The notes: generated by a model from the letters alone, not told the origin. DNA of 64,000 nt from Oleispirillum sp963678075 (GCA_963678075.2 CAXXPK010000003.1:248001-312000); one strand, 5' to 3'. Positions 1 to 10,235 are shown, numbered from the stretch's first letter. Numbers and translations: made by a program.

Positions 1-157
1 ATCAACCCGCGGCACGCCATGCGATAGCGGGAAATGCGGCTCGATCTTCGCCAACTGCCTCTCTGACAACCAAAACAGATCACTCATGGATGGGGTCCTC
101 CCTCCCATGAGTGAATCAGCCGCCGATCTGCCTGACAATAATTTAATGGGTCCTGAG
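1..157 (-). mobile_element. IS5-family (IS427-like) element, partial copy
   Basis: The first 157 bases match, almost base for base, the right-hand ends of two fuller copies in this window (15841-15999 and 30256-30416). They hold the start of the transposase orfA, read on the minus strand, and the terminal inverted repeat near 140-157, whose outer bases read GTCCTGAG. The rest of the element lies to the left of the window. The element ends only 78 bases upstream of the aroA start, so it may have displaced or replaced the native aroA promoter. Confidence 0.85.
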
Positions 158-235
158 CCTAAGACCCTGGCCTCCTCCGGGGCAAGTGTGGTACAATGGC
201 TGCCTGGACCGGTTTCCCGTCCGGCGAGAACGCGC

Positions 236-1597
236 ATGAAAACCGAAGCCCCGATCGACGCCCCGCATTCCGACGTTCCGCGCCCGGTTTCGTCGGCGCG
301 CGCCCGCGCCCTGTCCGGGGCGGCCCGAGTCCCCGGTGACAAGTCGATTTCCCACCGCGCCCTGATGTTCGGGGCGCTGGCGGTTGGGCGCTCCCGCGTC
401 ACCGGCCTGCTGGAGGGCGAGGACGTGCTGCGCACCGCCGCCGCGATGCGGGCGATGGGCGCGTCCGTCACGCGGGAGGCGAAGGGGGTCTGGGCGATCG
501 ACGGAGTCGGCGTCGGCGGCCTGGCGGAACCCGCCGACGTCATCGACATGGGCAACGCCGGAACCGGTGCGCGCCTGGTCATGGGGCTGGTCGCCACCCA
601 TCCGATGACCGCGATCTTCACCGGGGACGCCAGTCTGCGCCGCCGCCCGATGGGGCGGGTGATCGCGCCGCTGTCGCGGTTCGGCGCGACCTTCATGGGG
701 CGCGAGGGCGGGCGTCTGCCACTGGCCATTACCGGCAATCCATCGCCGACGCCGGTGACCTATACGGTGCCGGTCGCCTCCGCCCAGGTGAAGTCGGCGG
801 TGTTGCTGGCCGGACTGAACACGCCGAGCGTCACCACGGTGATCGAGCCGGTCGCCACCCGCGACCACACCGAACGCATACTGACAGGGTTCGGCGCCGA
901 ACTGACGGTGACGGTCGCCGCCGACGGTGCGCGCACCATCGCCTTGACCGGGCAGCCGCGTTTGCATCCCTGCGATCTGCAGGTTCCCGCCGATCCGTCG
1001 TCGGCGGCGTTTCCGGCGGTGGCGGCCTTTCTGGTCGAAGGCTCCGAGGTGCTGCTGCCCGAGGTCGGGACCAATCCGTTACGATTCGGCTTGTTCCAGA
1101 CTTTGGCCGAAATGGGCGCCGATATCGCGCAAGAGACCCCGCGCCTGGTGGCGGGCGAGCCGGTCGCAGACCTGCGGGTCAAGGCTTCCGCCCTCAAGGG
1201 CGTTGAGGTTCCGGCGGCGCGGGCTCCCAGCATGATCGACGAATACCCGATTCTTGCCGTCGCCGCGGCCTGCGCCGTCGGCACCACGCGGATGCGGGGT
1301 CTGGCCGAACTGCGGGTCAAGGAAAGCAACCGCTTCGACGCCGTGTTGAACGGTTTGGTCGCCTGCGGCGTGGTGGTGGAGGCCGACGGCGATGACATTT
1401 TGGTGCACGGAAACGGTTGCCCGCCGAAGGGCGGCGCGCTGATTTCCGCCAATCTGGACCATCGGATCGCGATGGCCTTTTTGGTTCTGGGCGCGGTCTC
1501 CGCAGAACCGGTCCGGATCGACGACATCCGTTCGGTGGAGACCAGCTTTCCTGGTTTCGTGCCGCTGATGAATGGTTTGGGGATGGCGTTGTCATGA
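236..1597 (+). CDS. aroA: 3-phosphoshikimate 1-carboxyvinyltransferase (EPSP synthase, class II type)
   Basis: Joins shikimate-3-phosphate and phosphoenolpyruvate to make EPSP, the sixth step of the shikimate pathway, in the cytoplasm. The 453-residue product shows the GDKSISHRA substrate loop, SAQVKSA, RDHTE and a C-terminal DHRIAM motif, and overall it looks like the class II (CP4-like) enzymes. The loop that reads NAATG in glyphosate-tolerant CP4 reads NAGTG here, so the residue at the CP4 Ala100 position is Gly; by family knowledge that favours glyphosate sensitivity. The class II N-x-T-R motif is NPLR. An in-frame ATG at 86 lies inside the IS, so the ATG at 236, just before the conserved region, is chosen. 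The stop overlaps the cmk start (ATGA). Confidence 0.95.
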   Translation: MKTEAPIDAPHSDVPRPVSSARARALSGAARVPGDKSISHRALMFGALAVGRSRVTGLLEGEDVLRTAAAMRAMGASVTREAKGVWAIDGVGVGGLAEPADVIDMGNAGTGARLVMGLVATHPMTAIFTGDASLRRRPMGRVIAPLSRFGATFMGREGGRLPLAITGNPSPTPVTYTVPVASAQVKSAVLLAGLNTPSVTTVIEPVATRDHTERILTGFGAELTVTVAADGARTIALTGQPRLHPCDLQVPADPSSAAFPAVAAFLVEGSEVLLPEVGTNPLRFGLFQTLAEMGADIAQETPRLVAGEPVADLRVKASALKGVEVPAARAPSMIDEYPILAVAAACAVGTTRMRGLAELRVKESNRFDAVLNGLVACGVVVEADGDDILVHGNGCPPKGGALISANLDHRIAMAFLVLGAVSAEPVRIDDIRSVETSFPGFVPLMNGLGMALS

Positions 1598-2241
1598 TCG
1601 TTGCGATCGATGGCCCGGCGGGCGCGGGCAAGGGAACGTTGGCGCAGCGCTTGGCCAAGGCGTTCAATCTGGCCTACCTGGATACCGGGGCGCTTTATCG
1701 CGCGGTTGGGGTGCGGGCATTGGAGGTGGGGGCGGACCCCGCCGATCCGGCTTCTGCCCTGCATGCGGCGCTGACCCTGGATTCGTCGAGTCTCGAGTCG
1801 CCGCGTCTGCGAGACGAGGACGCGGCCGATGCCGCCTCCAAGGTCGCGGCGATTCCGGCGGTGCGCGCCGCCCTGCTGGAGTTTCAGCGGAGCTTCGCAA
1901 AATCTCCGCCAAGTCCTTGCGTTGGCGCGGTTTTGGATGGCCGCGACATTGGGGCCGTGGTTTGTCCGGCGGCCGATCTGAAGCTTTTTGTGACCGCTTC
2001 GATCGAGGAACGGGCGCGGCGGCGGACCTTGGAGTTGCAGGACAAAGGCTTCGACGTTATACAGGACCGCGTTCTCGCCGACATGATCGGACGCGATGAA
2101 CGTGACCGCGACCGGAAGACGGCGCCGCTTGCCGCGGCGGACGACGCCATCGTTCTGGATACCACCGAAATGGACGCCGACACGGTCTTTGAACGTGCCG
2201 TCGTGCTTTTCCGTTCCAGAATGGAACGGGTCGCGGACTAA
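1594..2241 (+). CDS. cmk: Cytidylate kinase
   Basis: Phosphorylates CMP and dCMP with ATP in pyrimidine nucleotide salvage. The 215-residue protein opens with the Walker A loop GPAGAGKGT, followed by LDTGALYRAV (NMP-binding) and DGRDIG, then an arginine-rich lid (ERARRR), all as in Cmk. The ATG at 1594 overlaps the aroA stop, so translation is probably coupled; aroA-cmk-rpsA is a common order in alphaproteobacteria. Length is normal for the family. Confidence 0.95.
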   Translation: MIVAIDGPAGAGKGTLAQRLAKAFNLAYLDTGALYRAVGVRALEVGADPADPASALHAALTLDSSSLESPRLRDEDAADAASKVAAIPAVRAALLEFQRSFAKSPPSPCVGAVLDGRDIGAVVCPAADLKLFVTASIEERARRRTLELQDKGFDVIQDRVLADMIGRDERDRDRKTAPLAAADDAIVLDTTEMDADTVFERAVVLFRSRMERVAD

Positions 2242-2393
2242 GGCCGGAGCAATCCGGTGGAACGGGGCCGCCCCGCAACGCGAAAACCAAGCGTTGGGGA
2301 CGGTTTTTGGTGCAACAGGGTCGCAAGCGCGGCAAGACCGCCGGAAAAACCGGTTGGCCCGAATAGCGACACGTGAAAAGGAAACCCTTCGGC

Positions 2394-4100
2394 ATGACCG
2401 AAACCGGATTTATCCCGGGCGCGACTGAGAATTTCGCCGCCCTTCTTGAAGAATCGTTCGCCCTGAACGCGAGCCTCGAAGGCTCTGTTATTACCGGACG
2501 CGTCGTCAGCCTGACCAGCGACTTCGCCCTCGTCGATGTTGGCTTGAAGTCCGAAGGCCGCGTGCCTTTGAAGGAATTCGGCCACCGCGCCGAAATCAAG
2601 ATCGGCGACACCATCGAGGTGTTCGTGGATCGTTACGAGGACCGCGACGGCTTGGTCGTCCTGTCCCGTGAGAAGGCCCGCCGCGAAGAATCCTGGAACG
2701 AGCTGGAGAAGGCCTTCGAAGGCAACCAGCGCGTCAACGGCGTGATCTTTGGTCGCGTCAAGGGCGGCTTCACCGTCGATCTGTCGGGCGCCGTGGCGTT
2801 CCTGCCGGGCAGCCAGGTGGACATCCGTCCGGTGCGTGACATCGGGCCGTTGATGGGCCAGGCGCAGCCGTTCCAGATCCTGAAGATGGACCGCTCGCGC
2901 GGAAACATCGTGGTCTCCCGCCGCGCGGTTTTGGAAGAAACCCGCGCCGAACAGCGTTCCGAACTGATCGAGAACCTGAAGGAAGGCCAGATCCTCGACG
3001 GCGTGGTCAAGAACATCACCGATTACGGTGCGTTCGTTGACCTGGGCGGCGTTGACGGCTTGCTGCACGTCACCGACATCGCCTGGAAGCGCATCAACCA
3101 TCCGGCCGAGGCCCTGTCCATCGGTCAGACCATCAAGGTGCAGGTGATCCGCTTCAATTCCGAAACCCAGCGCATCAGCCTGGGCCTGAAGCAGTTGGAA
3201 GCCGATCCGTGGTCGGGCGTCGAGGGCAAGTACCCGACCGGCACCAAGTTCACCGGTCGCGTCACCAACATCACCGACTACGGCGCGTTCGTCGAGCTGG
3301 AGCCGGGCGTCGAGGGCCTTGTCCACGTTTCCGAAATGTCCTGGACCAAGAAGAACATCCACCCCGGCAAGATCGTTTCGACCAGCCAGGAAGTGGACGT
3401 CATGGTGCTCGACGTCGATCCGAACAAGCGCCGCATCAGCCTGGGCCTGAAGCAGTGCCTGTCCAATCCGTGGACCGACTTCATGGCCAACCATCCGGTC
3501 GGCTCCACCCTGGAAGGCGAGATCAAGAACATCACCGAATTCGGTATGTTCGTCGGCCTGCCGGGCGAAATCGACGGCATGGTCCACCTGTCCGACATCT
3601 CGTGGGAAATGACCGGCGAGGAGGCCGTCAAGTCCTTCAAGAAGGGCGACATGGTGACCGCCAAGATTCTCGACGTCGATGTCGAGAAGGAACGCATCAG
3701 CCTTGGCCTCAAGCAGTTGACCAACGACCCCTTCGAGAATGCCACCAAGAGCATGAAGAAGGGCGCCGTGGTGACCTGCGTGGTGACCCAGGTCACCACG
3801 GGCGGGCTGGAAGTGTCGATCAACGATGGCGGCGCCACCAGCTTCATCCGCAAGGGCGATCTGTCGCGCGAACGCTCCGAGCAGCGGGTCGAACGCTTCG
3901 CGGTCGGAGAGAAGGTCGATGCCAAGATCGTCCAGATCGACGGCAAGAGCCGCAAGCTCTCGCTCTCGATCAAGGCGCGCGAAATGGAAGAGGAAAAGCA
4001 GGCGATGGTGGAATACGGTTCGACCGATTCCGGAGCGTCGCTGGGCGATATCCTGGGCGCCGCGCTGCGTCAGGCGCAGGACGAAAAAACCAATCCCTGA
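2394..4100 (+). CDS. rpsA: 30S ribosomal protein S1
   Basis: Binds mRNA on the small ribosomal subunit and helps start translation. The 568-residue product contains six consecutive S1 RNA-binding repeats, visible as recurring blocks such as ITDYGAFVDLGG and ITDYGAFVELEPG, each followed by an RISLGLKQ-type end; the last two repeats are the most diverged. The in-frame GTG at 2373 would add seven residues, but the ATG at 2394 is preceded by AAAAGGA and fits family starts better. It follows cmk by about 150 bases and ends just before a clear terminator. Confidence 0.95.
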   Translation: MTETGFIPGATENFAALLEESFALNASLEGSVITGRVVSLTSDFALVDVGLKSEGRVPLKEFGHRAEIKIGDTIEVFVDRYEDRDGLVVLSREKARREESWNELEKAFEGNQRVNGVIFGRVKGGFTVDLSGAVAFLPGSQVDIRPVRDIGPLMGQAQPFQILKMDRSRGNIVVSRRAVLEETRAEQRSELIENLKEGQILDGVVKNITDYGAFVDLGGVDGLLHVTDIAWKRINHPAEALSIGQTIKVQVIRFNSETQRISLGLKQLEADPWSGVEGKYPTGTKFTGRVTNITDYGAFVELEPGVEGLVHVSEMSWTKKNIHPGKIVSTSQEVDVMVLDVDPNKRRISLGLKQCLSNPWTDFMANHPVGSTLEGEIKNITEFGMFVGLPGEIDGMVHLSDISWEMTGEEAVKSFKKGDMVTAKILDVDVEKERISLGLKQLTNDPFENATKSMKKGAVVTCVVTQVTTGGLEVSINDGGATSFIRKGDLSRERSEQRVERFAVGEKVDAKIVQIDGKSRKLSLSIKAREMEEEKQAMVEYGSTDSGASLGDILGAALRQAQDEKTNP

Positions 4101-4130
4101 TCCCTAAAACAGGCCGGAGAATCAGAAAAA

Positions 4131-4155
4131 CGCCGCCCCTTCGGGCGGCGTTTTT
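4131..4155 (+). terminator. Rho-independent terminator after rpsA
   Basis: An 8-bp perfect stem (CGCCGCCC / GGGCGGCG) with a four-base loop is followed directly by TTTTT. It lies 30 bases past the rpsA stop and would end the aroA-cmk-rpsA transcript. Confidence 0.9.
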
Positions 4156-4366
4156 CGTTTTTCGCGTTTTTTCCAGAAGAAGGCTTTTCCCTTGAGAGGG
4201 TTAACCTTGATGCAGGGGTTGAAATCTGGCAATCTTCGAACACACATATCGTCAGAATTGCCCTCGAGCCTCGCCGGGTGTGGGTTTTCCGCCCGGAGGA
4301 TCAAGGGTTTCGGCATGCATCGGGGGACGGGCATCTCCCCCACGGAACCGTCGGGGATTGCACGCT

Positions 4367-4657
4367 ATGACAAAGTCTGAGCTGATCGCGCGCTTGGCCG
4401 AACGCAACCCGCATCTCTATCAGCGGGATGTGGAACGGATCGTCGCCACCATTTTCGAAGAAGTTACCCTGGCGCTTGCGCGGGGCGATCGGGTCGAGTT
4501 GCGTGGTTTTGGCGCCTTTTCCACCAAGACTCGCGATGCCCGCACCGGACGCAATCCGCGCACCGGCGATGCGGTGCGCGTCGGGTCCAAGGTCGCACCC
4601 TATTTCAAGACCGGCAAGCAGTTGCGTGACTTGATCAACGACGGCGCCGCTTCCTGA
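4367..4657 (+). CDS. ihfB: Integration host factor subunit beta
   Basis: DNA-bending HU/IHF-family protein that pairs with IhfA. The 96-residue product starts MTKSELIARLAERNP and carries the family DNA-binding arm with GRNPRTGD and the Pro that intercalates into DNA. The ATG at 4367 gives the canonical N-terminus; the same frame stays open further upstream, but that extension has no family resemblance. It sits after the rpsA terminator with its own roughly 200-base leader, so it is probably transcribed separately. The rpsA-ihfB order is conserved in proteobacteria. Confidence 0.95.
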   Translation: MTKSELIARLAERNPHLYQRDVERIVATIFEEVTLALARGDRVELRGFGAFSTKTRDARTGRNPRTGDAVRVGSKVAPYFKTGKQLRDLINDGAAS

Positions 4658-4724
4658 TGGGTTTTCCGCGCCGGATTTGACCCTCCGGCGCGGTGTTTGA
4701 TTTTCCGATAAGGGCCTTTTCACC

Positions 4725-5045
4725 GTGCGCCTTCTGACCTGGATCCTCGGTCTTCCCGTTGCCGTCGTGGCGATCGCCTTCGCGGTCGCCAACCGTGGGG
4801 ATATCGATCTCGACCTTTGGCCGCTGCCCTATACCGTGCACCTGAGCCTCTATCTGGCGGTTCTGGGCGCGTTGGTGGCGGGGCTGTTGCTGGGCCTGTT
4901 GCTGGGTTGGGCCAGCAGTGGCAACCGTGCCGCCGCCCGCGCCCGAGAGGCCAAGGCCCGCGCCCTCGACCAGGAACTGACCGAGTTGCGCTCCCGCCAG
5001 CAGGCCGCCGCCAAGGCGTTGCCTTCTCCCGACTCCTCCAACTGA
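4725..5045 (+). CDS. lapA: LapA-family (DUF1049) inner-membrane protein
   Basis: Small membrane protein of the lipopolysaccharide assembly protein A family. The 106 residues contain two transmembrane helices (about 4-22 and 42-65) separated by the typical short loop, then a charged, coiled-coil-like cytoplasmic tail rich in Ala, Arg and Glu. The start is a GTG at 4725. In many proteobacteria lapA follows ihfB, as here, and precedes pyrF, which supports the call. In enterobacteria LapA works with LapB to control LpxC stability; whether that role holds here is not shown by the sequence. Confidence 0.8.
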   Translation: MRLLTWILGLPVAVVAIAFAVANRGDIDLDLWPLPYTVHLSLYLAVLGALVAGLLLGLLLGWASSGNRAAARAREAKARALDQELTELRSRQQAAAKALPSPDSSN

Positions 5046-5131
5046 TTCCCCCTCGCCTTGGGCTGGCGCGATGCGCGGCTTCACCGTAAAGTGAATGGCG
5101 TGTGCTGTGGGACTCCTTGAAAGACGAGCCG

Positions 5132-5872
5132 ATGACCGCCAATCCGATCTTTTGTGCCATCGACACCACCGACCTTACCGTGGCGACCCATTTGGCCGCG
5201 CAAATCTCGGATTACGTCGGTGGGCTGAAACTGGGGCTGGAATTCTTTTGCGCCAACGGCCCGTCCGGGGTGCGCGAAGTGGCTCGCGCCGCGGGCAAGG
5301 ATATTTTCCTCGACCTTAAGTTCCATGACATCCCCAACACCGTTGCGTCTGCGGTGCAGGCGGTGATGCCCCTGAAGCCCCGCTATCTGACCCTGCATGC
5401 GTCGGGTGGTCTGGCGATGCTGAAGGCGGCGCGCGACATTGCCTATGAAGCCGCCGACAAGGTCACCGCCGCGCCGCCGAAACTGATCGGCGTCACCGTG
5501 CTGACCAGTTTCGACGACGCCGACTTGGCCCAGGTCGGGGTGACGACGAAGGTTGCGGACCAAGCCCGCCGACTGGCGGCCCTGGTGGCCGAGGCGGGGC
5601 TGGATGGGCTGGTCTGTTCGGCGCATGAGGCGAAGGCGTTGAAGGCGGAATTCGGCCAGTTGCTGCGCATCGTGCCGGGTATCCGACCGCCGTGGTTCGC
5701 CGCCGGCGATCAAAAGCGGGTGATGACCCCGTCCGAGGCGATCGAGGAAGGCGCCAGTCTTCTGGTGATCGGGCGTCCGATCTGCAAGGCGAAGGACCCC
5801 GCCGACGCCGCCCGTCGGATCGCCGCCGAGCTTGGTTGTGCCGAGCCCCCTGACCCGGGCGAGCCGACATGA
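5132..5872 (+). CDS. pyrF: Orotidine 5'-phosphate decarboxylase
   Basis: Decarboxylates OMP to UMP, the last step of de novo pyrimidine synthesis. The 246-residue TIM-barrel protein shows the signature DLKFHDIPNTV, containing the catalytic Asp and Lys residues, and a phosphate-binding IRPPW segment near residue 185. An in-frame GTG at 5102 would add ten residues; the ATG at 5132 matches family N-termini. The stop overlaps the trpF start (ATGA), so the two are co-translated. Confidence 0.94.
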   Translation: MTANPIFCAIDTTDLTVATHLAAQISDYVGGLKLGLEFFCANGPSGVREVARAAGKDIFLDLKFHDIPNTVASAVQAVMPLKPRYLTLHASGGLAMLKAARDIAYEAADKVTAAPPKLIGVTVLTSFDDADLAQVGVTTKVADQARRLAALVAEAGLDGLVCSAHEAKALKAEFGQLLRIVPGIRPPWFAAGDQKRVMTPSEAIEEGASLLVIGRPICKAKDPADAARRIAAELGCAEPPDPGEPT

Positions 5873-6528
5873 CATCCGTCCTGGTCAAAATCTGCGGCCT
5901 GACCACACCCGAGGCGTTGGATGCGGCGGTTGAACACGGCGCGGACTTTGTCGGTTTTGTCTTCCATCCGTCGTCGCCGCGCGCGATCGCGGCCGAGGCC
6001 GCCGCCGAACTGGCCGACGCCTTGCCGTCCGTGGTGCAAAAGGTCGGGCTCTTCGTCGATCCCAGCGATGCCGATCTGGATGCGGTGTTGACCCACCTCC
6101 GGCTCGACATGCTGCAACTGCATGGCAACGAGACCCCGGATCGGGTCGATGCGATTCGCCTGGAATTCGATCTGCCGGTGATCAAGGCGGTCGGCATCGC
6201 CACCGCCGCCGATGTCGCCGCCGCCCATGCCTTCGACGGCCACGCGGACTGGATATTGTTCGACGCCAAGCCCCCGGCCGATGCGCCCCGCGCGGGCGGT
6301 CTGGGGCAGCCGTTCCCCTGGGACTTGATGCGCGGCTGGAAGGGCGAGACCCCCTGGATGCTGGCGGGCGGCCTAACCCCGGAAACCGTGGGCCGCGCCA
6401 TCGCCGATGCCGGTGCGGTCGCGGTGGATGTGTCCTCCGGCGTGGAAAGCGCCCCCGGAGTCAAGGACCCAGCCCGCATCGCCGCCTTCATCAAGGCGGC
6501 AAAAAGCGCGGGCAGCGGTCGCTGGTGA
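5869..6528 (+). CDS. trpF: Phosphoribosylanthranilate isomerase
   Basis: Catalyses the Amadori rearrangement of phosphoribosylanthranilate to CdRP in tryptophan synthesis. The 219-residue protein starts with VKICGLTT, whose Cys is the general base, and has FVFHPSSPR, LQLHGNE and the late GGL-TPE and DVSSGVES phosphate-binding motifs. It overlaps pyrF by four bases and precedes trpB and trpA, the usual alphaproteobacterial trpFBA cluster. Length is normal. Confidence 0.95.
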   Translation: MTSVLVKICGLTTPEALDAAVEHGADFVGFVFHPSSPRAIAAEAAAELADALPSVVQKVGLFVDPSDADLDAVLTHLRLDMLQLHGNETPDRVDAIRLEFDLPVIKAVGIATAADVAAAHAFDGHADWILFDAKPPADAPRAGGLGQPFPWDLMRGWKGETPWMLAGGLTPETVGRAIADAGAVAVDVSSGVESAPGVKDPARIAAFIKAAKSAGSGRW

Positions 6529-6637
6529 CGCTTTTTCCTGGATTTCGGCGCGGCAACGCGTCATTCAACCCTTTTGGCGGGCTTGACACCGGCACGGCCG
6601 GGCGGCCCGCGAGACCCGTGATGCGAGTGCGCACTCC

Positions 6638-7855
<1,218 letters not shown>

Positions 7856-7857
7856 TC

Positions 7858-8700
7858 ATGACCAATCCCTTGTTGAACAATCGCCTGACCCGTCGCTTCG
7901 CGGCGCTGAAGGACGAAGATCGCGCCGCCCTGGTGGTCTATGTCGCGGCCAGCGACCCCGATGCCGCCACCGCCACCGCCCTGTTGAAGGCGTTGCCCGG
8001 CGCCGGGGCCGACATCATCGAACTGGGGATGCCGTTCACCGACCCGATGGCCGACGGTCCGTCGATCCAAAGGGCCGCGCTGCGCTCCCTGAAGGCCGGG
8101 GCCTGCATGGACAACACCATCGCCCAGGTCTACGCCTTCCGTTCCGAGGACGAGGATACGCCGATCGTCCTGATGGGCTATTACAACCCGATTGATACCT
8201 ATGGCGCCGAACGCTTCGCCAAGGACGCCGCCAAGGCCGGGGTGGATGGGGTGATCGTCGTCGATCTGCCGCCGGAAGAGGCCGATGAACTCCAGCCGCT
8301 GTTGCTGAAACACGGCGTCGCGTTCATCTGTCTGGCGACCCCGACCTCGGACGACGCGCGCCTGCCGAGTATCCTAAAGTACGCGGGCGGATTCTTGTAC
8401 TATGTCTCGGTGCTGGGCATTACCGGCACGGTCAGCGCCACCGCCGATGCGGTGGCGACGGCGGTGGCCCGTCTGCGCACCCATACCGATCTGCCGGTGG
8501 CGGTCGGCTTCGGCATCAAGACGCCGGATAACGCCGCCGCCGTCGCCCGCGTCGCCGCCGCCGCCGTGGTCGGCTCGGCGGCGATCGACAAATTGGCCGC
8601 GTCGTTGGACGAAACCGGAGCCGCGACGCCGGCGTTGATCCCCAACGTGCTGGCCTTCGTCACCGAATTGGCGAACGGCATCCGCGAAGCGCGGAAGTAA
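7858..8700 (+). CDS. trpA: Tryptophan synthase alpha chain
   Basis: Cleaves indole-glycerol phosphate to indole, which is channelled to TrpB. The 280-residue barrel shows IELGMPFTDPMADGP with the catalytic Glu and Asp, VVDLPPEE, and the late VGFGIKT phosphate-binding motif. The ATG at 7858 lies two bases after the trpB stop, so the pair is co-translated. It is the last gene of this plus-strand block. Confidence 0.96.
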   Translation: MTNPLLNNRLTRRFAALKDEDRAALVVYVAASDPDAATATALLKALPGAGADIIELGMPFTDPMADGPSIQRAALRSLKAGACMDNTIAQVYAFRSEDEDTPIVLMGYYNPIDTYGAERFAKDAAKAGVDGVIVVDLPPEEADELQPLLLKHGVAFICLATPTSDDARLPSILKYAGGFLYYVSVLGITGTVSATADAVATAVARLRTHTDLPVAVGFGIKTPDNAAAVARVAAAAVVGSAAIDKLAASLDETGAATPALIPNVLAFVTELANGIREARK

Positions 8701-9036
8701 CACGAGGTCGGAAAAAATATTGCGGAGGACCTCAGGCCCTCCGCGCCTCCCATTCCCTTATTTATCTCTCCGCGAACCCGTTTCCGCCCATCACGCGGCG
8801 GGAGGGCGTTCTTGCGCTCCGCGCGAAAGCCGGGATCGTCGGCTTCGCGCCCAAGGACGTCGTTTGAAGGGATCTGCGGCGCTCCCGTAAGCCGACATTT
8901 GCCCTCATTCCCTCAAATTTAGGGGACAAGGCGTCTACCATTCTAGGGGCTATTCAGCTTGCTTTCCTGGCCGCTTGCCTCAGACTCGCCCCTCTGCTTT
9001 CGTCCCATCACGATCATTGCTGGTCTTCGCGCGCAT
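8701..9036. other. Intergenic gap after trpA
   Basis: No convincing gene in these 336 bases. A 7-bp stem (GCGGAGG / CCTCCGC, 8722-8744) with a nine-base loop lies just past the trpA stop but lacks a T-run, so it is at best a weak terminator. The rest shows no clear signal. It separates the trp block from the oppositely oriented amidase/STY0301-like pair. Confidence 0.5.
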
Positions 9037-9459
9037 CTATTCGCAAAAGATACGGCGGACGTGGTTTTTCTGGCCGTAGGTTACCCGGCATTCCTTTACC
9101 GAAAGGGGCAACGGACGCGCGAAAAAGGTTCGTTCGTTCGCGGCATGGCAGGCCAGCCAGACAGGACGATCGGTCGGGGTGACTTGTTCGAGAGGCCAAA
9201 CGGAAACCTCGTCGTTTCCCTCTTGGATGTGACGTTGGGGAGCTAGGCCAGCCTCTTCCGAGGGATCTCCGTCGAAGAACTGGATGGAATCCATGGGGGC
9301 GGGCTGTTCCCGCGTCCGCGCCGGCCATCCGGCTGGATGATCGGGAGAGTCTCCCCGGTGAAAGGTGTCGGAGGGCGGGCAAACGTACTCCGACGCCATA
9401 CCGGGATGCACGACGGCCAAGGTCAGACAGAAGACCAGAAACACGCCAAGTTTCACCAT
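9037..9459 (-). CDS. STY0301-family secreted protein, putative immunity partner
   Basis: A 140-residue protein with an N-terminal signal peptide (about residues 1-22, hydrophobic VFLVFCLTLAVV), so probably periplasmic. The mature part has a YVCPPSDTF start, a central W-rich stretch, WLACHAA and a late Cys (KECRVTYG), a layout I recognise from the STY0301 family. The ATG at 9459 overlaps the stop of the upstream amidase-like gene by seven bases, so translation is coupled. A periplasmic protein coupled to a peptidoglycan amidase suggests an immunity protein, comparable to Tai proteins that neutralise type VI amidase effectors. The function is inferred from context; an in-frame start further upstream (9516) would lie inside the amidase gene. 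Confidence 0.6.
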   Translation of the reverse strand: MVKLGVFLVFCLTLAVVHPGMASEYVCPPSDTFHRGDSPDHPAGWPARTREQPAPMDSIQFFDGDPSEEAGLAPQRHIQEGNDEVSVWPLEQVTPTDRPVWLACHAANERTFFARPLPLSVKECRVTYGQKNHVRRIFCE

Positions 9460-10209
9460 GTTATCACCGAAAAGGCATTCCCATCGTTGCTTAAACCCGG
9501 ACGCCTGGGCGCCCAATAAATCGTCCGTTTTTCTACATGCCCCTTATCTCGCCACTGGTCGAGCACTTGAATGCCTTCCGCGTTCTGGCCGAGATAGATC
9601 GCGGCATGCTTGCCGGTACTTCCAGCCTGAGGATATTCCCCATTGACGAAGGCGGCAATTGCCGTGCCTCTGGCCACCAGATCGGGTTCGCCGGGGGTGA
9701 GCTTGCGGATTTTCTCTCCTTCCCGCCATTTCGCGGTGTGCGGCGCGTCCAGCGATTGCCGGATGAATTCGACGCATTCCGCGTTGCCCTTGCCGTTGAC
9801 GTAGGGCTTTTTCTCGTGGCCGGTGAGAACCCCGAGAACATGGGGGAGACGTCCGCCGTCATGCGCTTGATGCCCGCCGCTGCCGGGCGCGGCGCGGTCA
9901 TAGGCAGCAATGGAGTGTCCGTTGCGGGTGTGTCCGCGGCACATGCACCTTGCCGTCGCTTCCCGCATCGGCAAGGACGTTGGAACGTGCCGCTTCCTCC
10001 GCTCCGCCGGGGCGGATGGTGCCGGTAGCATCCACCCCCAGCCAGGTTTGCAGTGCCTTGATCCCCTCGAACATCCCGTCATCCGGATATGGTGTCATGC
10101 CGTAGCTCGGTTCCTCGTAAAACCCCAAACGCTGCAAACCGGTCTTGATCGCCGTGGTGTCGGCTTCTTCGATCGTGATATCCCGTCCCACCCGTCGTGA
10201 CAGACGCAT
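9453..10209 (-). pseudogene. Peptidoglycan-binding/amidase (BPSL0067-like) gene, frameshifted
   Basis: Two reading frames together encode one recognisable protein of about 250 residues. The N-terminal frame (10209 down to about 9940) starts at an ATG behind a strong AGGAGG site and resembles a peptidoglycan-binding domain (IKTGLQRLGFYEE...GTIRPGG). The C-terminal frame (about 9930 to 9453) looks like an NlpC/P60- or CHAP-type amidase of the BPSL0067/Tae2-like kind, with candidate catalytic Cys in AECVEFIRQ and His in GKHAAIYLG. The frames must join near 9915-9945 by a one-base shift, so the gene is inactive, frameshifted by programme, or mis-sequenced. It overlaps the STY0301-like gene. No secretion genes are nearby. 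Confidence 0.6.
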
Positions 10210-10235
10210 CGTTTCCTCCTGACAAAAACCGGGAT

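Noticed and set aside
6583..6610. TTGACA at 6583-6588 as a trpB promoter
   Set aside because: No acceptable -10 sequence lies at 16-18 bases downstream.
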